Part shown: positions 1 to 3,679 of the stretch, piece after piece | Layout of the letters: each line of letters begins with the position of its first letter | Position numbering within the stretch: position 1 is the stretch's first letter | Notes under the pieces: model-generated | Database searches by the model: none | What the model saw: the letters and a program-made list of their open reading frames with translations, nothing else | What the model was told of the DNA's origin: nothing | Assembly (NCBI GenBank): GCA_030150585.1 | Contig: JASLFM010000108.1 | Coordinates: 1-6,068 of the forward strand | Direction: 5' to 3' | DNA from: Acidovorax sp. | GTDB taxonomy: Bacteria > Pseudomonadota > Gammaproteobacteria > Burkholderiales > Burkholderiaceae_C | Length of the DNA: 6,068 nucleotides | Program-made: the position numbers and the translations under genes

Positions 1-322
1 ACTGCTCATGGACGAGCCCTTCGGCGCCCTGGACGCGCTCACGCGCGCCAAGCTGCAGGACGAGCTGCTGGAGATCGTGGCGCGCACGCAGAGCACCGTG
101 GTCATGGTCACCCACGACGTGGACGAGGCCGTGCTGCTGTCCGACAAGATCGTGATGATGACCAACGGCCCGGCCGCCACCATCGGCGAGGTGCTGCACG
201 TGGACCTGGCGCGCCCGCGCCACCGCGTGGCGCTGGCCGAGGACCCGCGCTACCTGCACGCGCGCAAGGCCGTGATCGACTTCCTCTACACGCGCCAAGC
301 GCACGTGGAGAAGGCGGCCTGA
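1..322 (+). CDS. nrtD: Nitrate ABC transporter ATP-binding protein, C-terminal part (5'-truncated by window edge)
   Basis: This is the C-terminal ~107 residues of a cytoplasmic ABC ATPase that would power nitrate (or nitrite/cyanate) import with a permease and a periplasmic binding protein. The reading phase enters at base 2. The visible part opens with the Walker B and D-loop segment LLMDEPFGALD, followed by the H-loop in VVMVTHDVDEAV. Walker A and the signature motif lie outside the window. After the H-loop comes MMTNGPAATIGEVLHVDLAR, then a DPRYLHARKAVIDFLY tail. From knowledge of the family, this tail is typical of NrtC/NrtD-type nitrate transport ATPases and less like the related taurine/sulfonate (TauB/SsuB) ATPases. 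The gene ends with TGA at 320-322 and faces the CBS gene tail-to-tail with a 15-bp gap. A nitrate role is supported by nirB on the same strand further on. The exact substrate cannot be proved from this fragment. Confidence 0.85.
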   Translation, partial: LLMDEPFGALDALTRAKLQDELLEIVARTQSTVVMVTHDVDEAVLLSDKIVMMTNGPAATIGEVLHVDLARPRHRVALAEDPRYLHARKAVIDFLYTRQAHVEKAA

Positions 323-328
323 CGGGAG

Positions 329-349
329 GGCGGGCCTTCAGCGCCCGCC
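329..349. terminator. Small inverted repeat between convergent genes, possible weak bidirectional terminator
   Basis: A perfect 7-bp inverted repeat, GGCGGGC (329-335) and GCCCGCC (343-349), has a 7-nt loop and lies in the gap between the convergent transporter and CBS genes. It overlaps the last codons of the CBS gene. No T-tract follows on either strand, so it does not meet the usual intrinsic-terminator pattern. In DNA this GC-rich a 7-bp repeat can arise by chance. Confidence 0.25.
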
Positions 350-781
350 GCCCGTGATGTAGTGCTCGAGCTGCTCGATGATGAATTTCTGCTCGGAGAT
401 GATGTCCTTGACCAGGTCTCCGATGGAGATGAGCCCGACAAGGCGGCCCTCGTCGTTCACCACGGGCAGGTGGCGCAGGCGGTTCTCGGTCATGAGCGCC
501 ATGCACTCCTGGCTCGACTGGGACGGGCGCACGAAAAGCACGTCGCGGGTCATCACGTCGCGCACCAGCGTGGCAGCCGAGGTACGGCCCAGCAGCGCGA
601 TCTTGCGTGCGTAGTCGCGCTCGGTGACGATGCCCACGATGGCCTCGCCTTCGGTCACGAGCAGCGCGCCGATGCCCTTGTCGGCCATGCGCCGCAACGC
701 ATCAAACACCGAATCGGTGGGCGCTATGGTGTGCACTGCGCTCTCGGCCTTGGACTTGAGGATGTCTGCGACAGATGTCAT
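338..781 (-). CDS. Stand-alone two-CBS-domain protein
   Basis: The product is a 147-residue soluble protein made almost entirely of a tandem CBS pair (Bateman module). CBS1 spans roughly residues 8-65 and contains GIGALLV and the VGIVTERDYARK strand-helix. CBS2 spans roughly 75-132 and contains HLPVVNDEGRLVGLISIGDL. A short helical tail ends in a glycine run. Such modules bind adenosine nucleotides or related ligands and usually act as sensors or regulatory partners. No effector domain is attached, so the target is unknown. The start at 781 (MTSVADILKSK) is chosen because GGGAGG lies 7 nt upstream. The frame stays open to an ATG at 865, but the added 28 residues would run through the hairpin at 839-872 and lack family similarity. 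The gene lies downstream of and co-directional with the DUF937 gene, but a likely terminator separates them, so it probably has its own promoter. Family assignment is firm; the role is not. Confidence 0.92.
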   Translation of the reverse strand: MTSVADILKSKAESAVHTIAPTDSVFDALRRMADKGIGALLVTEGEAIVGIVTERDYARKIALLGRTSAATLVRDVMTRDVLFVRPSQSSQECMALMTENRLRHLPVVNDEGRLVGLISIGDLVKDIISEQKFIIEQLEHYITGGGR

Positions 782-799
782 TGGGGCCTCCCGAAAGAA

Positions 800-821
800 T
801 TCGGTCCTAGTGTCAACCGAA
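800..821. promoter_or_regulatory. Inverted repeat with TTGACA-like hexamer upstream of the CBS gene
   Basis: A perfect 6-bp inverted repeat, TTCGGT (800-805) and ACCGAA (816-821), with a 10-bp spacer lies 19-40 bp upstream of the CBS start. On the minus strand the same stretch contains a perfect TTGACA (complement of 811-816). No convincing -10 hexamer follows at 16-18 nt; that distance already reaches the ribosome-binding site. It could be an operator or part of the CBS promoter, but could also be chance. Confidence 0.25.
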
Positions 822-838
822 CCCCACCCGGAATGCAA

Positions 839-872
839 CAGGGCGATGGAGGCTTTCACCGCCATCGCCCTG
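839..872 (-). terminator. Strong hairpin after the DUF937 gene, probable terminator
   Basis: A perfect 11-bp inverted repeat, CAGGGCGATGG (839-849) and CCATCGCCCTG (862-872), has a 12-nt loop that can add two G-C pairs (851-852 with 859-860). It begins 18 bp past the stop codon of the DUF937 gene and precedes the CBS gene. Read on the minus strand, the hairpin is followed by TTGCATTCC, a short and imperfect T-run, so termination may be incomplete. Position and stem strength make a terminator the best reading. Confidence 0.6.
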
Positions 873-890
873 CATGGAACAAAAACTTAC

Positions 891-1520
891 TCAGCGCCGC
901 CCGCCCAGCAGGCTGCCACCGATCTGGATCAGCTCGGACAGCCCTGCGCCGGCGCCTCCCTGGCCGAACAAGCTGCCCAGCAAGCCGCCACCAATGCCGC
1001 CCTGCTCCTGGGCCCGCGCGTGTTCCTGCCCCAGGGCCTGGCCGAGGTCGCCCGCGTCCATGCCACCCGTGTTCACGCGGTGGGCCAGGAACGACATGAC
1101 CAGGGGCGCGAGCATCTGCAGCAACTGGCCCGCGTTGACGCCGCCCAGGCCCGTGGCCTGGCCCAGCCCTTCCTCCGCACGCTGCTGGTTGCCGCCAAAG
1201 ATGTGGCCCAGGATGGCCGCGCCATCGGGCTGCCCCCCGCCCGCATTGCCCGCGCCACCACCAAGCAGCGAGCCCAGTAGCCCCCCCAGGTCCAGCCCCG
1301 CGCCGCTGCCATGGTCGCGCTGCAAGGCGCCGAAAAGATCCGCTGCGCCCTGGGGCTCGGCCGCGTTGCGCCCCAGCGAGCCCAGCAGCATGGGCAGGGC
1401 TGCGCTCACCGCGCTCTCCGTCTGCTCGGGGCTGGCGCCGAGCTGGTCGGCCATCTGCTGCAGGGGCGCACCTTGCAGGTGCGCCATCAGTTCGTCGGCC
1501 AAGGAGGAATGGGCATTCAT
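891..1520 (-). CDS. DUF937 (YidB-like) glycine-rich protein
   Basis: The product is 209 residues long. It matches the DUF937 family in having a segment near residues 25-50 (DQLGASPEQTESAVSAALP, then MLLGSL) and a central segment near 99-148 (AAILGHIFGGNQQRAEEGLG, then a helix rich in L and M ending SFLAHR). Glycine-rich stretches carry a recurring LLGSL-type motif: LLGSLG at 45-50, LLGSLLGGG at 81-89, LLGSLFGQG at 180-188 and GGSLLGG at 201-207. No signal peptide or clear transmembrane helix is visible. E. coli YidB belongs to the same family but is shorter (about 130 residues), and the family has no established biochemical function. The start ATG at 1518-1520 is preceded by AAGGAA five bases upstream, supporting this choice. 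Downstream is a strong hairpin. The gene lies 101 bp after the chemoreceptor on the same strand and could be co-transcribed or separately promoted. Nothing links it to nitrate metabolism. Confidence 0.85.
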   Translation of the reverse strand: MNAHSSLADELMAHLQGAPLQQMADQLGASPEQTESAVSAALPMLLGSLGRNAAEPQGAADLFGALQRDHGSGAGLDLGGLLGSLLGGGAGNAGGGQPDGAAILGHIFGGNQQRAEEGLGQATGLGGVNAGQLLQMLAPLVMSFLAHRVNTGGMDAGDLGQALGQEHARAQEQGGIGGGLLGSLFGQGGAGAGLSELIQIGGSLLGGRR

Positions 1521-1534
1521 GGTCGTTCCTTCAC

Positions 1535-1548
1535 ACCGGGCACCCGGT
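1535..1548. repeat. 14-bp near-perfect palindrome in the DUF937 gene leader
   Basis: ACCGGG (1535-1540), a CA spacer and CCCGGT (1543-1548) form an inverted repeat centred 21-22 bp upstream of the DUF937 start codon. It could be an operator for a dimeric repressor or a small 5' hairpin. No -35/-10 pair could be fixed around it. The rest of the 101-bp gap to the chemoreceptor stop (1521-1621) shows no clear terminator. Confidence 0.3.
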
Positions 1549-1621
1549 CGTCAAAACCGCATGGTAGCCCTGCACCGGCACGCCATGCTGTTAACGATGT
1601 TTTCCGCTCCTCCCGGCCGCG

Positions 1622-3286
1622 TCAGGCGGCGCTCAGCGCGTGCGGCGCGCTGCCTTGCACGCGCGCCTGGGCCTTCATCGTGCGGCGCAGGTCCACCGCG
1701 CCCGGGGCAGCCGCGCGGGGCACGGCATCAAGGCGGAACACCTGCACCGTTTCGGCCACGGTCTGGGCCTGCACCTGCAGAGCCATGGCCGACGCCGCGT
1801 TCTGCTCCACCAGTGCCGCGTTCTGCTGCGTGATGGTGTCCAAGTGCGCCACGGCCGCATTGACCTGCGAGATGCCGCTGAGTTGCTCATTGGACGCACT
1901 GTGGATTTCGCCGATGAGCACGTTCACGCGGCGCACGAGATCGAGCGACTCGCTCATGGTCTTCTGCGCCACGTCGGTCTTCTGGTTGCCTTCCTGCACT
2001 TTCGCGGCCGAATCGTCGATGAGCTGCCGGATCTCCTTGGCCGCTGCCAGCGTGCGGTGTGAGAGGCTGCGCACCTCGGCCGCCACCACGGCGAAGCCAC
2101 GCCCCTGGTCACCCGCACGCGCGGCCTCCACGGCCGCGTTGAGCGCGAGGATGTTGGTCTGGAACGCGATGCTGTCGATGAGCTGGGTGATCTCGCCGAT
2201 GCGGCCCGATGCGGCCTGGATCTGCTTCATGGTCTCGGCCACGCCATCCACGGCGCCGCTGCTGCGCTCGGCCACCTGGGTCGCCTGCGTGGCCAGTTCG
2301 GTGGCCTGGTGCGCCGAGTCTGCCGTGTGCTTGACGGTACCGGTGATTTCCTCCATCGACGCGGCGGTCTGCTGCAGGTTGCTGGCCTGCGTTTCGGTGC
2401 GTGAGGACAGGTCCTGGTTGCCCTGGGCGATCTCGCGCGTGGAGACGCGCATTTTGTCGCTCTCGTCGCGCGCGTCGCGCACGATGGACAGCAGGTTGAC
2501 GTTGAGCTGGCTCAGCGCCTTCTCGAGATCGCCCACCACGCCTTTGCGCGTGACGCGGATGCTCTGCGTGAGGTCGCCTGCAGCGAGCCGGTTGGCCAGC
2601 CGCACCATCTGGGCGAGCGGCGCCACGGTGAGCCGGTAGGCGCAGCCAGCCGCCACGCAGGTGACCACGGCCGCCGCCGCCCAAGCCAGGCCGGCCCACA
2701 GGCCCAGCACCTGCCCGCCCACAAGGGCCGCAACGAACGCCGCGGCCAGCACCAGCAGGAAGATGAGCACCAGCTTGCCCGCCAGGCCCAGGCTCAGCAT
2801 GTCCCGCGCGCGGCCCCAAAAGTTGTCGATGGCGAGGTGGCCCGCGCGCAGCACGTGCACCTTGCGGCCTGCTTCTTTCTCGGCGCGCATGGTCTGGTAC
2901 AGGCGCTCGGCCGCCTGGATCTGCTCGCGCGTGGCCTCGGTGCGCACCGACATGTAACCCGAGGGCTGGTCGCCCTCCATGAGCGGGGTGACGTTGGCCA
3001 TCACCCAGTAGAAGTCGCCGTTCTTGCGCCGGTTCTTCACGGGCGCGGACCAGGGCAGCCCGCCCGCGATGGTCTCCCACATGTCGCGGAAGGCCTCTTC
3101 GGGCATGTCGGGGTGCCGGATCATGTTGTGGGGCTGGCCCAGCAGTTCCTCTCGCTCGTAGCCGCTGACCTCGATGAACATCGGGTTGCAGTAGAGGATG
3201 CGGCCCTTAAGGTCGGTAGTGGACACCAGCGTCTGGCCCTTGGGGAACTGGTACTCCTGCGTACTGACTGGCAGATTCACTCTCAT
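1622..3286 (-). CDS. aer: Aer-like energy-taxis chemoreceptor (PAS-HAMP-MCP signalling domain)
   Basis: The product is 554 residues, slightly longer than E. coli Aer (about 506). Domain order: N-terminal PAS (about 18-118), linker (about 119-165), two closely spaced membrane segments (about 170-191 and 195-214) with almost no periplasmic loop, HAMP (about 215-268, with conserved P223), and a cytoplasmic methyl-accepting domain (about 275-515). The kinase-control hairpin tip at 371-402 (DSIAFQTNILALNAAVEAAR, then AGDQGRGFAV) contacts CheA and CheW. PAS residues N34, R57, H58, D60, D68 and W79 fall at the same numbers as the residues I recall as important for FAD binding in E. coli Aer, within GQPHNMIRHPDMP and KNRRKNGDFYWV. 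It therefore probably senses cellular redox state through FAD rather than an external ligand. The tail (521-554) is Ala/Arg-rich and lacks the NWETF receptor-modification tether. The ATG at 3284-3286 has GAGGGG upstream. It is divergent from nirB across 393 bp. The FAD cofactor is inferred, not shown. Confidence 0.93.
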   Translation of the reverse strand: MRVNLPVSTQEYQFPKGQTLVSTTDLKGRILYCNPMFIEVSGYEREELLGQPHNMIRHPDMPEEAFRDMWETIAGGLPWSAPVKNRRKNGDFYWVMANVTPLMEGDQPSGYMSVRTEATREQIQAAERLYQTMRAEKEAGRKVHVLRAGHLAIDNFWGRARDMLSLGLAGKLVLIFLLVLAAAFVAALVGGQVLGLWAGLAWAAAAVVTCVAAGCAYRLTVAPLAQMVRLANRLAAGDLTQSIRVTRKGVVGDLEKALSQLNVNLLSIVRDARDESDKMRVSTREIAQGNQDLSSRTETQASNLQQTAASMEEITGTVKHTADSAHQATELATQATQVAERSSGAVDGVAETMKQIQAASGRIGEITQLIDSIAFQTNILALNAAVEAARAGDQGRGFAVVAAEVRSLSHRTLAAAKEIRQLIDDSAAKVQEGNQKTDVAQKTMSESLDLVRRVNVLIGEIHSASNEQLSGISQVNAAVAHLDTITQQNAALVEQNAASAMALQVQAQTVAETVQVFRLDAVPRAAAPGAVDLRRTMKAQARVQGSAPHALSAA

Positions 3287-3346
3287 AGGTCACCCCTCAA
3301 GAAGAAAAATCTCTCAAGCCATGCCGATGGGCCTCCCTCCCAACCT

Positions 3347-3373
3347 CTATCGGCGCACGGCACATGTTAGACG
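3347..3373 (-). promoter_or_regulatory. Possible sigma-28 (FliA) type promoter for the chemoreceptor gene
   Basis: On the minus strand the complement of 3347-3354 reads GCCGATAG, a 7/8 match to the flagellar sigma-28 -10 element GCCGATAA. It lies 60 bp upstream of the chemoreceptor ATG. The expected -35 element (TAAA about 15 nt further upstream) is not present; the nearest is TAAC with only 11 nt of spacing. Chemoreceptor genes, including E. coli aer, are commonly FliA-dependent, so the context fits, but the match is only half of a promoter. Confidence 0.3.
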
Positions 3374-3404
3374 CAAGATTTCACCTTTGAAACATTTATC
3401 TTGC
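3373..3404. promoter_or_regulatory. Nested inverted repeat in the divergent region, candidate regulator-binding site
   Basis: GCAAGAT (3373-3379) and ATCTTGC (3398-3404) form a perfect 7-bp inverted repeat with an 18-bp spacer. Nested inside is a second repeat, TTTCA (3379-3383) and TGAAA (3388-3392). The element is AT-rich against a GC-rich background. It is centred about 143 bp upstream of the predicted nirB transcription start, the distance range of sigma-54 enhancers, and upstream of the chemoreceptor gene on the other side. The sequence does not match the NtrC consensus (TGCACC-N5-GGTGCA). AAGAT/ATCTT ends loosely recall NsrR half-sites, but the spacing is wrong. The regulator is unknown. 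Confidence 0.4.
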
Positions 3405-3504
3405 AGCCCCCACTCCGTGGCTCGGCCCCAACACCACACCGGCCCACACCGCACCAATACGGACCGTTTGCGCACGCTGGCGCCCCCCGGCATGCACCAA
3501 AGTC

Positions 3505-3521
3505 CTGGCATGGCGCTTGCT
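3505..3521 (+). promoter_or_regulatory. Sigma-54 (RpoN) -24/-12 promoter of nirB
   Basis: CTGGCATGGCGCTTGCT matches the sigma-54 consensus YTGGCACGRNNNTTGCW at every defined position except one (T for C after TGGCA). The invariant GG (3507-3508) and GC (3519-3520) are separated by exactly 10 bp, as required. Placing GC at -13/-12 predicts transcription starting at about 3532. Sigma-54 promoters need an ATP-dependent enhancer-binding activator; for nitrogen-assimilation genes this is usually NtrC. No convincing NtrC site was found upstream. The best candidate, CGCACC-N5-GGACCG at 3450-3466, is poor in its right half. Confidence 0.85.
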
Positions 3522-3531
3522 TAGTGTGATG

Positions 3532-3596
3532 TGTGGCCAAGGCAGGCCACAAGGTGGCGGTGCAATGGCGGACCAACACCCAGGACGAAGGCGTCC
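3532..3596 (+). promoter_or_regulatory. nirB leader RNA: two-hairpin ANTAR (NasT/NasR-type) antitermination target
   Basis: Hairpin P1 is TGTGGCC (3532-3538), loop AAGGCA (3539-3544), GGCCACA (3545-3551): 7 perfect pairs and a hexaloop. It starts at the predicted +1. Hairpin P2 is GGACG (3583-3587), loop AAGG (3588-3591), CGTCC (3592-3596). Both loops have A at position 1 and G at position 4, and both read AAGGC when the next base is included. From published work on ANTAR regulators (NasR of Klebsiella nas, NasT of Azotobacter and others), the RNA target is a pair of hairpins with A1/G4 loops whose second member competes with a terminator. Here the loop and 3' arm of P2 are the left arm of the terminator at 3588-3647. 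A protein holding P1 and P2 would therefore allow read-through into nirB. The linker (3552-3582) shows no required structure. The protein is not encoded in this window, so NasT versus NasR is open. Confidence 0.75.
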
Positions 3597-3647
3597 CCAC
3601 GAGCGCAGGCACAGGCCGCGCTCCGTGAGGGCGCCTTTTTTGTTTTT
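3588..3647 (+). terminator. Regulated intrinsic terminator in the nirB leader
   Basis: A long hairpin is followed by a U-tract (TTTTTTGTTTTT, 3636-3647). Pairing: 3588-3596 (AAGGCGTCC) with 3629-3637 (GGGCGCCTT), including one G-U pair; one C-A mismatch (3597/3628); 3598-3601 (CACG) with 3624-3627 (CGTG); a bulged C3623; 3602-3606 (AGCGC) with 3618-3622 (GCGCT); a bulged A3607; 3608-3610 (GGC) with 3615-3617 (GCC); loop ACAG. That is about 21 pairs in all. It lies between the promoter and the nirB start, so by default it would stop transcription before the gene. Its left arm is shared with the upstream hairpin P2, which makes it an attenuator and not a simple gene end. Confidence 0.85.
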
Positions 3648-3668
3648 CAACGGCTTTGCAAGGTTCTT

Positions 3669-3674
3669 AGGGGG
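3669..3674 (+). promoter_or_regulatory. Ribosome-binding site of nirB
   Basis: AGGGGG is followed by five bases (TCCCG) before the ATG at 3680. It fixes the nirB start and lies downstream of the terminator U-tract, so it is transcribed only after read-through. Confidence 0.8.
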
Positions 3675-3679
3675 TCCCG

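Noticed and set aside
782..865. N-terminal extension of the CBS protein to an ATG at 865
   Set aside because: The extension crosses the hairpin at 839-872 and lacks CBS-family similarity, while the internal ATG at 781 has a well-spaced GGGAGG.
1559..1588. Inverted repeat GCATGG / CCATGC with an 18-bp spacer between the chemoreceptor and DUF937 genes
   Set aside because: Six-base arms with a long spacer in GC-rich DNA are expected by chance; no T-tract or promoter context supports it.
874..1833. 319-codon plus-strand open frame opposite the DUF937 gene
   Set aside because: Its Pro/Ser/Ala/Arg-rich composition is typical of antisense GC-rich frames; the minus strand holds a recognizable DUF937 protein with a ribosome-binding site.
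1311..2639. 442-codon open frame on the plus strand opposite the chemoreceptor
   Set aside because: It overlaps the highly conserved signalling domain of the chemoreceptor, and its Ser/Ala/Arg/Cys-rich product has no recognizable domain.
3450..3466. CGCACC-N5-GGACCG as an NtrC binding site
   Set aside because: The left half matches 5 of 6 bases but the right half only 3 of 6, and it sits at about -74, closer than usual for NtrC enhancers. Too weak to list as a site.
3565..3647. ATG at 3565 as a leader peptide before nirB
   Set aside because: The frame does not stop within the leader but runs on into nirB in the wrong phase, and it has no convincing ribosome-binding site. The leader is better explained by RNA structure than by translation-based attenuation.
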